Source of the DNA: Verrucomicrobiaceae bacterium
Lineage (GTDB): Bacteria; Verrucomicrobiota; Verrucomicrobiia; Verrucomicrobiales; Akkermansiaceae
NCBI GenBank assembly: GCA_027486655.1
Contig: JAIXOR010000033.1
Coordinates: 1-47,241 of the forward strand
DNA length: 47,241 nucleotides
Direction of reading: 5' to 3'
Both the position numbers and the translations under genes were made by a program. Of the stretch, positions 16,901 through 25,836 are shown one piece after another. The notes under the pieces were generated by a model that worked only from the letters and a program-made list of their open reading frames with translations, ran no database searches and was not told the origin of the DNA. Position 1 is the first letter of the stretch. Each line of letters begins with the position of its first letter.

Positions 16901-18784
16901 TATTCCAATCCGATGTTCCTGCATCAGGACCTCACGGCCAATGCCGAATACCGCATCCGCTGGGCGGACCGCATCCACCGCCACCTCTTCAACGGCGGAG
17001 CGCTCACTTCGGCATCCTGGCAGAACCGGATCAACAAGCTCGCCGCCTTCGTGGACGCCTCCATCACCGCGGAAAGCGCCCGCTGGGGTGATACCTTCGT
17101 GGAGCCCCCACGCACCCGCGCAGACTGGATCAATGCCCAGAACGCCTTGCTGGACATGCTCGGACCGCGGAACGCCGTCGTCCTCGCCCAACTGCGGGCG
17201 GACAATCTCTATCCGAATCTCGACGCCCCCGTGCTCAGCCCCTTCGGCGGCCACCAGCCGTCCGGTGTGGAAATCAGCGCCGCAGCCCCCGGAGGCGGCA
17301 CGCTATACTACATGGCGGACGGCAGCGACCCGCGGGCCGTCGGCGGCGCGGTGAAACCCGGTGCACTCATTCATGTGCCCGCCACCACTGCCGATCTGCT
17401 CATCCCTTGGTCCGCAGGCTCGTGGAAGTATCTCGGCACCGGAACCAACCAGGGCACCGCATGGCGCTCCGGCAGCTTCAACGACAGCAACTGGTCCACC
17501 GGCACCGCGGAGCTCGGCTATGGCGATGGCGATGAGGCCACCACCGTGCCCATCGTTGATGTGAACGCATCCACCAGCGGAGTGCAAAAGGCGGCGACCT
17601 GTTATTTCCGCCGCTCCTTCACCGTCACCAATCCCTCCCAGATCACCGGGCTTTCCCTCACGGTCGAGTATGATGACGGCTATGCCGTCTATCTGAACGG
17701 CACGCGCGTGGCCGGCACCCTGCCGACCAACCCGGCCTACAACTACTACACCGGCAACCCCATCGAGGACACCGTGGAAACCACCACCCTCGCCACGAAC
17801 CTGCTGCTCTCCGGCACCAACGTCATCGCCGTGGAAGTCCACCAGGCGGGCACAGGCAGCAGCGACCTGAGCATGAACCTGTCCCTCACCGCCACCCGCA
17901 CCAACACCCCCACCCCGCTTGTCCTCAGCGGCACCGGTCCGCGCACACTCCGGATGCGGGCGCGCAGCGGTAACACGTGGAGTGCGATGGCGGAGTCCGT
18001 CTATCAGATTGGCACGGTGCCACCGACCGCGGCGGACCTCGTGGTTTCCGAAATCTGCTACGCCCCCGCGGATCCGAACGGGAATGCCGAGTTCATCGAG
18101 TTGCTCAACACCGGCAGCTCCGCGCTCGACCTCGCCGGGGCGCGCTTTGTCGAGGGCATCGACTTCACCTTCCCCTCCGGCACCACGCTCCTGGCCGGAG
18201 CGCGCGTGCTGGTCGTCAGGGACCAGGCCGCCTTCACCGCTCTGTATGGCAGTGGAAAACCGATCGCCGGCGTGTTTGCCAACGCCACCGCCCTGTCCAA
18301 CACCGGCGAGCGGCTCCGCCTCGAATCCGCCACGGGTGCCACCTTGCTCGACTTCACTTACGGCGCCACCCACCCGTGGCCGCCCTCCGCCGCCGGCTTG
18401 GGCCGCAGCTTGGTGCTCGCCCGCCCCTCGGACCCGGCCAACCCGCTCTCGTGGCGGCCCAGCGTGGGTCCTAACGGAAATCCGGGCACCGGCGACAGCC
18501 TGCCCCGCAACCCGGGACAGAGCCTGCTCACCTACTCGCTCGCGGATCCCCGCCCCACCTTTGAGCGCAGCGCCTCGCTTCTGTCCATCCGCCGCCGCCT
18601 CGGTGCGGATGCCGCCACGCTCACTCCGGAATGGTCGCCGGACGGCACCCAGTGGTTCACCCATTCGCTTGATTTCCACTCGGACCTTCCCGACGCCGCG
18701 GGCAACTCGGTGATGACCTGGAAACTCGATCCCGCACCTGCACATAGGGCCTTCCTCCGTGTGAAGGTCGAGGAGGAACCTTGA
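13925..18784 (+). CDS. Giant secreted CotH kinase-like / lamin-tail-domain protein
   Basis: 1,619 residues from the ATG at 13925, which gives a clean signal peptide (MPVRLMISMLALIAGGMVAA); an ATG at 13898 adds nine residues. Domain order: a lamin-tail domain (about 23-130; ITEVMTDNESTLPDEDG, DWLEIHNP, AGWYLTDK), a PA14-like domain (about 260-345; AGTYTFGLNSDDGGRIAING), a chitobiase/FN3-type module (about 540-615; AVIRYTTDGSTPD), a CotH kinase-like core (about 720-990; LRLRGGYSR, NGRYWGLYNLDERT, VHDFEHTF), a galactose-binding-like region and a second lamin-tail domain (about 1370-1470; VVSEICYAPADPNGNAEFIELLNTG). CotH folds phosphorylate proteins in Bacillus spores; in secreted PVC proteins the activity is unproven. 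No PEP-CTERM tail is present. A sulfatase follows directly. Confidence 0.88.
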   Translation: MPVRLMISMLALIAGGMVAANPVITEVMTDNESTLPDEDGAFSDWLEIHNPTAAPISLAGWYLTDKSTNATLWPFPAVTLAPGEFQIVWASGKNRRVPGAPLHTNFSLSKDGEFLALVKGDGSIPPQVFAPKLPSLGADESYGSRFQRVTLVGQGATGRHRGPTSGTLTTWMNRTFTETIWSDGKSGYGFGITVPGINVRQVSKNGLVEGLADALALLALPQGDPLVLSSASTVSETLNLLGEGGDGHYGFNQIPPGGGGENYVIEATGFLQIPVAGTYTFGLNSDDGGRIAINGATVMEDDSFHGPEDRFGSVTLTAGTHSFQVVMFEGGGGDGVEFFAAPGNLTSFDAAVFRLVGDVAGGGLAATTVPTAAGGWIGTDVSAAMSTKTSLFVRTPFTSTGPGTATSLYLLTRFSDGYAAWLNASSTNNAPVSTFNAPSTLVWTSAATGSRDAAQTLRRHPVNLTSRLSSLINGTNVLAVQGMRTSTSDSSMLILPELVMGKLEPAAAPAFYDGGLATPGWINGPPSSLGDVADTQFSIDRGFFTAPISVAITSATPGAVIRYTTDGSTPDENHGILYSSPIPVSSTTIIRARAMKDGWKSTDVDTHTYLFPNDIITQSANGAPPPGWPASSGTGQVLNHGMDPEIVNHPDPDIGGPATIRAALLALPTVSLTTDLPNLLNIDGSQGIYSNPYNRGFAWERPASIEWILPPDALNPAGTSAFQVNAGLRLRGGYSRSEENPKHSFRLFFREEYGETKLRYPLFGRDGAQEFDQIDLRTAQNYSWSFGGDDRNTFLREESCRQALLDMGQPGSHVRYVHLYLNGRYWGLYNLDERTEAAFSESYLGGLKEEYDVVKTEQEADYTIGATDGNLSAWQNLWNQAKAHRASPTNANYFRMMGLAADGTTPTADPVLLDPDNLIDYLLLTFWSGNFDGAVSDFLGNVRANNWYGSRRRVNNNREGFRFFVHDFEHTFLDVNADRTGPFNSAEEANFAYSNPMFLHQDLTANAEYRIRWADRIHRHLFNGGALTSASWQNRINKLAAFVDASITAESARWGDTFVEPPRTRADWINAQNALLDMLGPRNAVVLAQLRADNLYPNLDAPVLSPFGGHQPSGVEISAAAPGGGTLYYMADGSDPRAVGGAVKPGALIHVPATTADLLIPWSAGSWKYLGTGTNQGTAWRSGSFNDSNWSTGTAELGYGDGDEATTVPIVDVNASTSGVQKAATCYFRRSFTVTNPSQITGLSLTVEYDDGYAVYLNGTRVAGTLPTNPAYNYYTGNPIEDTVETTTLATNLLLSGTNVIAVEVHQAGTGSSDLSMNLSLTATRTNTPTPLVLSGTGPRTLRMRARSGNTWSAMAESVYQIGTVPPTAADLVVSEICYAPADPNGNAEFIELLNTGSSALDLAGARFVEGIDFTFPSGTTLLAGARVLVVRDQAAFTALYGSGKPIAGVFANATALSNTGERLRLESATGATLLDFTYGATHPWPPSAAGLGRSLVLARPSDPANPLSWRPSVGPNGNPGTGDSLPRNPGQSLLTYSLADPRPTFERSASLLSIRRRLGADAATLTPEWSPDGTQWFTHSLDFHSDLPDAAGNSVMTWKLDPAPAHRAFLRVKVEEEP

Positions 18785-18816
18785 TTCCCCGTCTGGTTTC
18801 CCCCATCACCACGATC

Positions 18817-20280
18817 ATGAGACAACGTGGCATCGTCTGGATCGTCTGCATGCTGGCATTCGCAGGACTGTCCGGGCTTTCCGAAGGCGGCATCGCCGGA
18901 AAACGGCCGAACATCATCCTGCTGCTCACCGACGACCAGGGCTATGGCGATGTCTCCGCAAACGGCAATCCCATCCTGAAAACGCCGAACATCGACCGGC
19001 TCCACGCCGAGGGAGTCCGGTTCACGGACTTCATGGTCAGCCCGACCTGTGCGCCGACGCGGAGCGCCTTGTTCAGCGGCAGGCATGAGTTCAAGAACGG
19101 CGTCACCCATACCATCCTGGAACGCGAGCGGATGTCGCTGCGGACCGTCACCCTGGCGCAGGTGCTCAAGTCCGCGGGCTATCGCACCGGGATCTTCGGC
19201 AAGTGGCACCTGGGCGACGAGCCGGACTATCAACCCGGCCGCCGCGGCTTCGACGAGGTCTTCATCCATGGCGGCGGCGGCATTGGCCAAAGCTATCCCG
19301 GTTCCTGCGGCGACGCACCGGGAAACACCTATTTCGATCCGGCGATCCTCCACAACGGGACCTTCGAGAAGACCCGCGGCTACTGCACCGATGTGTTCTA
19401 CAACCAGGCGATCCGTTGGATGGACACGATCCGCAAGGATGGGCAGCCGTTCTTCGCCTACATCCCGACGAATGCCCCGCACTCGCCGTATCACGCCCGC
19501 CCGGAAGACCAGGCCATCTATCAGAAACAAGGCCTCCCACCCGAGACCGCGAGCTTCTTCGGCATGATCCACAACATCGATGAAAACATCGGCAGACTGC
19601 TCGCCAAGCTCACCGCATGGGGCATCGAGCGCGACACGCTGGTCATCTTCATGAACGACAACGGCGGCACCGCGGGCGTCAGGGTCTTCAACGCCGGCAT
19701 GCGCGGATCCAAGGGCAGCGCGTGGCTGGGCGGCATCCGCTCCAGTGCGTTCTGGCGCTGGCCCGGCACCTTGAAGCCCGCCACGGTCGGCACGCTCGCC
19801 GGCCACATCGATGTGTTCCCCACCCTCGCCGAGATCGCCGGGGCGGAGCTCCCCCTCGAAGCGAAGCGGCAGATCGAGGGCCGCAGCCTCACGCCGCTGT
19901 TGGAGAATCCGGAAGCCGCCTGGCAGGACCGGCCTTGGTTCACCCACGTCGGCCGCTGGCCGAAACTCGCGGATCCCTCCGATTTCAAGTTCAGGATGGC
20001 CTCCGTGCGCAACCAAGGCTGGGCGATGATCAGCGAAAAGGGTGGCCGCCATCCGAAATGGCACTTGTTCGATCTCAGCAAAGACCCGGGCCAGCGCAAC
20101 AACGTCATCCAACAGCACCCCGAGGTCGCCCGGGCACTCGGCACCGCATTCGACCAATGGTGGGACGCCTGCCTGCCACGCATGGAGAATGAAAAGGTGC
20201 GGGGCCCGGAAAAGAATCCGTTCGCCATCCTCTACTGGAAACAATTCGGCGGAGGCCCGGAATCCCTGAAGAACCCTTGA
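18817..20280 (+). CDS. Secreted arylsulfatase (type I, cysteine form)
   Basis: 487 residues. The signal peptide covers about residues 1-26. The metal-binding LLLTDDQGYGD (Asp39, Asp40) is followed by the sulfatase signature Cys78-A-P-T-R82, in which the Cys would be turned into formylglycine; this needs a maturase not seen in this window. Further motifs are GKWHLGD, NAPHSPYHARPEDQ and FMNDNGGT. It hydrolyses sulfate esters, likely on exported polysaccharide breakdown products; the substrate is unknown. The ATG at 18817 lies 32 bp after the CotH protein stop. An in-frame TTG at 18781 would overlap that stop, so the two genes are probably transcribed together. Confidence 0.92.
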   Translation: MRQRGIVWIVCMLAFAGLSGLSEGGIAGKRPNIILLLTDDQGYGDVSANGNPILKTPNIDRLHAEGVRFTDFMVSPTCAPTRSALFSGRHEFKNGVTHTILERERMSLRTVTLAQVLKSAGYRTGIFGKWHLGDEPDYQPGRRGFDEVFIHGGGGIGQSYPGSCGDAPGNTYFDPAILHNGTFEKTRGYCTDVFYNQAIRWMDTIRKDGQPFFAYIPTNAPHSPYHARPEDQAIYQKQGLPPETASFFGMIHNIDENIGRLLAKLTAWGIERDTLVIFMNDNGGTAGVRVFNAGMRGSKGSAWLGGIRSSAFWRWPGTLKPATVGTLAGHIDVFPTLAEIAGAELPLEAKRQIEGRSLTPLLENPEAAWQDRPWFTHVGRWPKLADPSDFKFRMASVRNQGWAMISEKGGRHPKWHLFDLSKDPGQRNNVIQQHPEVARALGTAFDQWWDACLPRMENEKVRGPEKNPFAILYWKQFGGGPESLKNP

Positions 20281-20487
20281 TTCCCCTCCCATCCCCAGCC
20301 CGCTGGGATCCAAGACCTTCTGCGGCCGGCCGGATGACTCGCCATTGCCGTGTTTTCCCGAGGTTTCGCCCAACATCCCGGAATCCCGCCTTGCCACCCG
20401 GGGGAAAACCGTGCATAGCCCCGCCCCCCCGTTTGACCGATGCGGACCGGCTCCCTGCCTCCCGCCACCACCTGATCCATCGATTCC

Positions 20488-22332
20488 ATGTCTCTGAAAA
20501 TCCGCAACCTCGCCATCATCGCCCACGTTGACCACGGCAAAACCACGCTCGTGGACCAATTGCTGCAGGCCGGCGGCACCTATCGTGAAAACCAAGCCAC
20601 GCAGGAACGCGCGATGGACTCGATGGACCTCGAAAAGGAGAAGGGCATCACCATCAAGGCCAAGAACACCTCCATCCACTGGGAAGGATACACCATCAAC
20701 ATCGTGGACACCCCGGGCCACGCCGACTTCGGTGCCGAGGTCGAGCGCGTCATGAAAATGGTGGACGGCGTGCTCCTCGTCGTGGACGCCTCCGGCGGAC
20801 CCCAGGCGCAGACCCGCTTCGTGCTCCGCAAGGCCATGCAGGAAGGCCTCAAGCCCATCGTCGTCGTCAACAAGATCGACCGCCCGCTGGCCACACCGCT
20901 CAAGGTGCACGACCAGGTGCTCGAGCTACTGCTGGATCTGGATGCAGATGAAGAGCAGTTCAACGCGCCCTTCTGCTACGGCTCCGCCCGCGACGGCTAC
21001 TTCATGGATCACCCGGACGACGAGCGGAAGGACTGCATCCCGCTGCTCAAGAAAATCATCGAACACATCCCCGCCCCGAAGGCCGATCCGGAGGCACCCT
21101 TCCTCATGCTCGTCTCCAACATCGAGTGGGACGACTACGTCGGCCGCGTCGCCGTCGGCAAGGTCCTCGGCGGCAGCGTGAAAAAGGGCGACACCGTCTG
21201 GCTGCTCCGCGAGGACGGCACCAAGACCCAGTCCAAGGTGATGAAGACCTTTTCTTACTCCGGCCTCGCCACCACCGACTCGGAAGGTTGCAGCGCCGGT
21301 GGCATCGTCGGCGTGGCCGCGGGCATTGAAAACGTGAACATCGGCGAGACCCTCGCGGGTTCCTCCGATCAGGAGCCGCTGCCCTTCGTCGCGATCGACC
21401 CGCCGACCGTGTCGATGCAGTTCTCCATCAACGACGGTCCGCTAGCCGGCAAGGAAGGCAAGCACGTGACGTCCCGCGCCATCCGCGAGCGTCTGATGCG
21501 CGAGTTGAAGACCAACATCTCCATCCAGGTGGAGGACACCGACCAGGCCGGCGTGTTCAACGTCTCGGCGCGCGGTGCCATGCAGATCGCCGTGTTGGTC
21601 GAACAGATGCGCCGCGAGGGCTTCGAGGTGCTGGTTTCCCGCCCGGTGGTGATTTACCGCCGCGATGAGGCCGGCAAGGTGCTGGAGCCCTTCGAGACGC
21701 TCTACGTCGAGGCCCCCGGCGACTACACCCAGGGCATTCTCAAGATCCTCATGAACCGCAAGGGCATGATGGAACACATGGACACCGAGGCCAGCGGCCG
21801 GGTGTTCATCCAGGCTTCCATCCCGACCCGCGGCTTGATCGGCTTCGAGACCGAGCTGGTGAACCTCACCTCCGGCCACGGCATCATGAGCCACCTCTTC
21901 AAAGAATACGGCCCGCACGCCGGCGAGATCCAGAACCGCACCACCGGCACCCTCGTTTCGATGGATTCCGGCGCGGCCACGCCCTACTCGCTGCAGATGC
22001 TCGAGGAGCGCGGCGTGCTCTTCGTCGCTCCCGGCGATGCGGTGTATGAAGGCATGCTCGTCGGTGAAAACCCGCGCGTGGGCGATCTGCCGGTGAACCC
22101 GGTGAAGGAGAAGCACCTCGACAACATGCGCTCCTCCGGCAAGGACAAGACCTCCAAGCTCACCCCGGCCATCCGCTTCTCGCTGGAGCGCGCGATCGAA
22201 TACATCGATGCCGACGAGCTGGTCGAAGCCACCCCGCAGAACATCCGCCTGCGCAAACGCATCCTTGATGCCAACGCCCGCAAGCGCGCCGCCAAAGGCA
22301 TCACTGGCGAGGACCGCAGCAACCGCGGTTGA
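20488..22332 (+). CDS. typA: Translational GTPase TypA/BipA
   Basis: 614 residues, the usual family length. The G motifs are [11 protein letters not shown] (G1), DTPGHADF (G3) and NKIDR (G4). The C-terminal part has the TypA-specific [35 protein letters not shown] and [31 protein letters not shown]. TypA is a ribosome-associated GTPase that helps 50S assembly and stress or cold adaptation. The leader of about 200 bp has no clear Shine-Dalgarno sequence. A strong intrinsic terminator follows 31 bp after the stop, so the gene is probably monocistronic. Confidence 0.97.
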   Translation: MSLKIRNLAIIAHVDHGKTTLVDQLLQAGGTYRENQATQERAMDSMDLEKEKGITIKAKNTSIHWEGYTINIVDTPGHADFGAEVERVMKMVDGVLLVVDASGGPQAQTRFVLRKAMQEGLKPIVVVNKIDRPLATPLKVHDQVLELLLDLDADEEQFNAPFCYGSARDGYFMDHPDDERKDCIPLLKKIIEHIPAPKADPEAPFLMLVSNIEWDDYVGRVAVGKVLGGSVKKGDTVWLLREDGTKTQSKVMKTFSYSGLATTDSEGCSAGGIVGVAAGIENVNIGETLAGSSDQEPLPFVAIDPPTVSMQFSINDGPLAGKEGKHVTSRAIRERLMRELKTNISIQVEDTDQAGVFNVSARGAMQIAVLVEQMRREGFEVLVSRPVVIYRRDEAGKVLEPFETLYVEAPGDYTQGILKILMNRKGMMEHMDTEASGRVFIQASIPTRGLIGFETELVNLTSGHGIMSHLFKEYGPHAGEIQNRTTGTLVSMDSGAATPYSLQMLEERGVLFVAPGDAVYEGMLVGENPRVGDLPVNPVKEKHLDNMRSSGKDKTSKLTPAIRFSLERAIEYIDADELVEATPQNIRLRKRILDANARKRAAKGITGEDRSNRG

Positions 22333-22363
22333 TCTCCGGAACGGAAACTCCGCTTCATCACCC

Positions 22364-22398
22364 AACCGCGCTTCCTGGATCAGGGAGCGCGGTTTTTT
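22364..22398 (+). terminator. Intrinsic terminator of typA
   Basis: AACCGCGCT (22364-22372) pairs perfectly with AGCGCGGTT (22386-22394), and the stem is extended by CCT/AGG in the loop. A run of T follows the right arm. The position 31 bp after the typA stop fits a factor-independent terminator. Confidence 0.9.
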
Positions 22399-22464
22399 CG
22401 TGATGCCGGATGGGAAAACGGAGAGGGACCGACGACCGACTCCGGAGAGTTCAGACTGTCGGCC

Positions 22465-23769
22465 TCAGCGGCGGTTTTCCGGATTGGCCACCTGCTGGCG
22501 GGCCTCCTCGGGCAGACCGCTGGTTTCCAACCAGGCAAGCGCCCCGGCCGGATCGCGGCGGTAGTAGGCCTGTCCGGCGCGGGTCAGCGAGCTTTGGCGC
22601 AGTTCCGGATCGCGGATGTCCTGGGCCCAGGCGATGGCAAGTTGCGGGTTCTGCCAGGCATAGCCGGTGGCGAATCCGCTGATGGCGGAGTCCCGTTGGG
22701 GCGAGAGCGGCATCGAGAGCAAGTACTGGCCCGCCGCGGCTGGATCGCGGTCTTCCCAATCGCCGAAGGCATTGCGCAGCCCGGCCGTCTGGCCCGGTCC
22801 GGCGGGAAGGCTTTGCAGCCAGCCGACCGCGGCCACCGGGTCGTTTTCCGCCCACTCCGAGCCAACGCGTTCGATGGCCCGGGTTGCGAAGTCCTCGCTG
22901 GCGAAGCGCTGCACCCAGCGGGCCGCGCCTTCCGGATCACGGTCGGCATAGGAATCCGCGACGCGGCCCATGGCGGTGCTCTTGAGGGATCCGGAGGGCA
23001 GCGATTCCGCCCACTGGGCCGCCTGCTCGGGGCCTTTGGCACGGAGGGTCTCGGATGCCACCATCTCCATCAGATTCCCGGCCCGCGGATTGCCCTCGGC
23101 TCCGAGTTTCAAAACGAGGTCCGTGGCCATCGCCCCATCCTTGTGGGCAAGCCCGGCGACGACGCTGGCCGTGAGTTCGTCTTTCTGGCCCTGCAAGGTC
23201 TCCGGCAGGTTGCCGAGCATGGCGAGGGCTTCCGTGGGATTGGCAGCCGCCCAGCCGCTCATAGTCGCGGCGAGGTCCGGCTCATCGCTGGCCATGGCGT
23301 GATCGATGGCGGCTTTGCCGGCAATGGCTCCCCAGCTGTAGTGAAAATCGCGCCACTGGTCGCGGTCCGCGCCCAGCTCGACCATGCGGGAACGCAGCGC
23401 CTCCGCATTCTCCGGCGTGAGGCTTTCCAGCAAGCGGCTGAAGGCCAGCCGGCGGGTGATCGGATTCGGATCGCGAAACGCCTGCTCGGCCAGGGCATCG
23501 GGATTGCGCGAGCCGGAGGCGAGGCTTCCGAACAAACCTTGCAGCGGGCCACCCGGCAACGCATCCGGCCTCGACTTGCCTGCGGGACGTGCCGAGGAGC
23601 TCTCCGTCGCCCCATCCGTGGCGGGCAGCATCGCGGATGACAAGCGATCCCGGGTTCCGGATGCAACCTCGCCGGCCGGGCTGTCTCCTCCGCCGCGCCG
23701 TGATCCGGCGACGAATGCAGCCGCAACGGCCAGCGCCCAACAGGCATGGGGAATCAGCTTTGGTTTCAT
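22465..23769 (-). CDS. Exported protein with DP-motif helical repeats
   Basis: 434 residues. The ATG at 23769 starts an uncleaved or cleaved signal (HACWALAVAAAFVAGSRR). From about residue 185 it is built of roughly seven repeats of 28-35 residues with the pattern W or Y, two to three residues, D/N-P, two residues, A, two residues, W/L, then SLP or similar: NPTEALAMLGNLP, GPEQAAQWAESLP, DPEGAARWVQRF, DPVAAVGWLQSLP, DPAAAGQYLLSMP, NPQLAIAWAQDI and DPAGALAWLETSGLP. Such helical-hairpin repeat proteins are frequent in Verrucomicrobia and are usually annotated hypothetical. A scaffold or protein-binding role is inferred from the TPR/Sel1-like layout only. It is divergent from the RRM protein gene. 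Confidence 0.75.
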   Translation of the reverse strand: MKPKLIPHACWALAVAAAFVAGSRRGGGDSPAGEVASGTRDRLSSAMLPATDGATESSSARPAGKSRPDALPGGPLQGLFGSLASGSRNPDALAEQAFRDPNPITRRLAFSRLLESLTPENAEALRSRMVELGADRDQWRDFHYSWGAIAGKAAIDHAMASDEPDLAATMSGWAAANPTEALAMLGNLPETLQGQKDELTASVVAGLAHKDGAMATDLVLKLGAEGNPRAGNLMEMVASETLRAKGPEQAAQWAESLPSGSLKSTAMGRVADSYADRDPEGAARWVQRFASEDFATRAIERVGSEWAENDPVAAVGWLQSLPAGPGQTAGLRNAFGDWEDRDPAAAGQYLLSMPLSPQRDSAISGFATGYAWQNPQLAIAWAQDIRDPELRQSSLTRAGQAYYRRDPAGALAWLETSGLPEEARQQVANPENRR

Positions 23770-23929
23770 GGCGGGTCCAGAATACACGCATTCCGCCACC
23801 GGACAACCCGCCGCCCGCCGATTTCCCGGACCCGCTGCGCAAACTATTTTCCACGCTGCATCCCTAGGGGCGTATGGATTCACCCTCTTTGCTCTGGCTC
23901 CGCGGAAAAACAAACCTTGTAAACCCGCG

Positions 23930-23983
23930 GCGCGGCCTCATGCATGAGGTTCGGCCCCAAGCCATCGGGTGATAGGGCCGCGC
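23930..23983 (+). promoter_or_regulatory. Structured leader upstream of the RRM gene
   Basis: GCGCGGCC (23930-23937) pairs perfectly with GGCCGCGC (23976-23983), enclosing a small palindrome TCATGCATGA and a second GC-rich segment. It ends 69 bp before the RRM gene start, within the region between divergent genes. It has only a short T run after it, so a 5' untranslated structure is as likely as a terminator. A function in autoregulation is speculation. Confidence 0.4.
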
Positions 23984-24052
23984 TTTGTTGAGGGTTAAAC
24001 GCCGCAGTCGATCGAAGTGTCAGAAGAACAGGCGTTTGTTAGAAAAGAATAT

Positions 24053-24466
24053 ATGGACATCTACGTGGGCAACCTGCCCTACACCGCAACCGAAGGAGAC
24101 GTCACCGGACTCTTCGCCGCACACGGCCCCGTCGAACGGGTCAAAATCATCACCGATCGCGAGACCGGACAATCCAAGGGCTTCGCTTTCGTCACCCTTG
24201 GCGACCAATCCCAGCTGAATGCAGCCATCGAGGCTCTCAACGGCTATGATTACAACGGACGTCCGCTCCGCGTGAACGCCTCCGAGCCCAAGGAAGCCCG
24301 TCCCGGCGGCGGCTATCAGGGTGGTGGCGGCTACCAAGGCGGTGGCGGCGGTGGTTACAAAGGCGGCGGTGGCGGCGGCTACAGCAAAGGCGGCGGCGGT
24401 GGCTACAAAGGTGGCGGCGGCGGCTACAAGGGCGGCGGCGGTGGCAACCGCGGCGGCAACTGGTAA
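24053..24466 (+). CDS. Glycine-rich RRM RNA-binding protein
   Basis: 137 residues. One RNA recognition motif spans about residues 2-80, with RNP2 IYVGNL (3-8) and RNP1 KGFAFVTL (42-49). The tail from about residue 86 is built of Gly runs separated by Tyr-Lys or Tyr-Gln and ends NRGGNW. This is the build of bacterial Rbp proteins known from cyanobacteria, where they are cold-induced RNA chaperone-like proteins. The ATG at 24053 begins the RRM directly; a GTG at 24017 would add twelve residues and cannot be excluded. The tail codons are repetitive GGC/GGT, a possible slippage site. A terminator follows after about 30 bp. Confidence 0.92.
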   Translation: MDIYVGNLPYTATEGDVTGLFAAHGPVERVKIITDRETGQSKGFAFVTLGDQSQLNAAIEALNGYDYNGRPLRVNASEPKEARPGGGYQGGGGYQGGGGGGYKGGGGGGYSKGGGGGYKGGGGGYKGGGGGNRGGNW

Positions 24467-24496
24467 GCACCCGCTCCCATCCAAACCCAATCTCCC

Positions 24497-24532
24497 ACAC
24501 CCGTTCCTTCCTCGCGAAGGGCGGGTGTTTTT
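24497..24532 (+). terminator. Intrinsic terminator after the RRM gene
   Basis: ACACCCG (24497-24503) pairs with CGGGTGT (24522-24528), with an inner CCTT/AAGG pairing, followed by a T run. It lies between the convergent RRM and hemW genes. Confidence 0.85.
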
Positions 24533-24551
24533 GCGTGGACATCCACCACTC

Positions 24552-25733
24552 TCAGACCAGCTCCGCCGCAATCGGATCCACCAGCGCGCGGCCGCGGTGA
24601 ATGAGGATGAGCCGGCCATGCTCGATGCGCGCCAGCCCTTCGGAGACCAGCACCTCCAGACGAGGCCCGGCCGCCGCATCAAGCAGATCGAGCGGAATCC
24701 CCTGCGTCGTTCGCAGACCCAGCGCCACCCGTTCCAGCCGCAGCGCCTCGGCATCCAGCGCCTCGCTTTCATCGATCGCATGGCCGATCGCCGCCACCCG
24801 GGCCGTGTAGGCGGCGGTATCCGCCACGTTGCGGGACCTCACGTGCTCCACCGTGGACACGGCCGAGGGACCCAGCCCGAGATAGTCCTCACCATGCCAG
24901 TATCCTTCGTTGTGCGTCGATCGCGCTCCGGGCCTGGCGTAGTTGGAGGTCTCGTAGTGATCGAAACCATTCGCTGTTAGAAATTCATCGGCCAGGTGAA
25001 ACAATCGTGAGTCCGCATCCTCGTCGGTCGCCACCTCGCCGCGCCGCAGCGATTCGAAAAACGCGGTGTCTTCCTCGTAGGTCAGGTTGTATGCCGAGAC
25101 ATGATCCGGCTCCAGCGAGACGGCGCGTTCCAAGGTCCGCTCCCACACCGCCGCGCTCTGCCCGGGGATGGAGAACATGAGATCGATGTTCACCTGCGGG
25201 ATTCCCGCCTCGCGCAGGATGCCCACCGAGGCGGCGGCCTGCTCCGGCGAGTGCTCGCGGCCGAGGGTGGCCAGCACCTCACGATCGAAGGACTGGATGC
25301 CCAGCGAAACACGCGTCACTCCGAGATCGCGGAAGAGCCTGGCTTTTCCCACATCGAAGGTGGCTGGATTGGCTTCCAGCGTCACTTCATCGAGAAGCGA
25401 GAAGTCGATGCGCGCACGCAAGGCCTCGAAGAGGCGGCTGAGGTGGCCGGGTGACAACATGCTCGGCGTGCCCCCTCCCAGATAGATCGTGCGCACGGGT
25501 TGGTGGATCCGCTTTGCGGCCTCCATGCCCATGGCATCGATGAAGGTGCCGATCGCCGTGGCGCCCGGCGTGTGTTTGTAGAACGAACAATACGGGCAGA
25601 TCCGATGGCAGAAGGGAATGTGAAGATAGAGCAGCAAACGGCGGGGATGGTTGGGATCGGATCGGTTCGCGCCCAAGATCACGGAATTTCCGGGCTGCGC
25701 AAGCACGGGCTCGATTGCGCCCAAGGCCGCCAT
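24552..25733 (-). CDS. hemW: Radical SAM protein HemW (heme chaperone, CPO-like)
   Basis: 393 residues. The radical SAM cluster motif is Cys42-x3-Cys46-x2-Cys49 in FCHRICPYCSF, followed by YLGGGTPS, LEANPATFD, RVSLGIQSFD, VNIDLMFSIPGQ and HYETSNYARPG, then a HemN C-terminal domain. The motif lacks the additional Cys seen in true coproporphyrinogen dehydrogenases (HemN), which favours HemW, a heme-binding insertion factor. Older annotations call it oxygen-independent coproporphyrinogen III oxidase-like. The first ~30 residues are less conserved and the true start may lie downstream. Confidence 0.88.
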   Translation of the reverse strand: MAALGAIEPVLAQPGNSVILGANRSDPNHPRRLLLYLHIPFCHRICPYCSFYKHTPGATAIGTFIDAMGMEAAKRIHQPVRTIYLGGGTPSMLSPGHLSRLFEALRARIDFSLLDEVTLEANPATFDVGKARLFRDLGVTRVSLGIQSFDREVLATLGREHSPEQAAASVGILREAGIPQVNIDLMFSIPGQSAAVWERTLERAVSLEPDHVSAYNLTYEEDTAFFESLRRGEVATDEDADSRLFHLADEFLTANGFDHYETSNYARPGARSTHNEGYWHGEDYLGLGPSAVSTVEHVRSRNVADTAAYTARVAAIGHAIDESEALDAEALRLERVALGLRTTQGIPLDLLDAAAGPRLEVLVSEGLARIEHGRLILIHRGRALVDPIAAELV

Positions 25734-25836
25734 CCGGCAGGATGATTCCTCTTCATGAGGAAATCCGGATTCTGAAAGTCGATGGAACAGCCGCTGCTCG
25801 GAGGCGTCTGTCTTGTTTGTCGTCTTCCGTCACATC

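Noticed and set aside
18781..18816. TTG start for the sulfatase
   Set aside because: The ATG at 18817 gives a proper signal peptide; the extra twelve residues do not improve it, though the TTG cannot be excluded.
24300..24466. GGC/GGT repeats considered as a DNA satellite
   Set aside because: They are the codons of the glycine-rich tail of an intact RRM protein.
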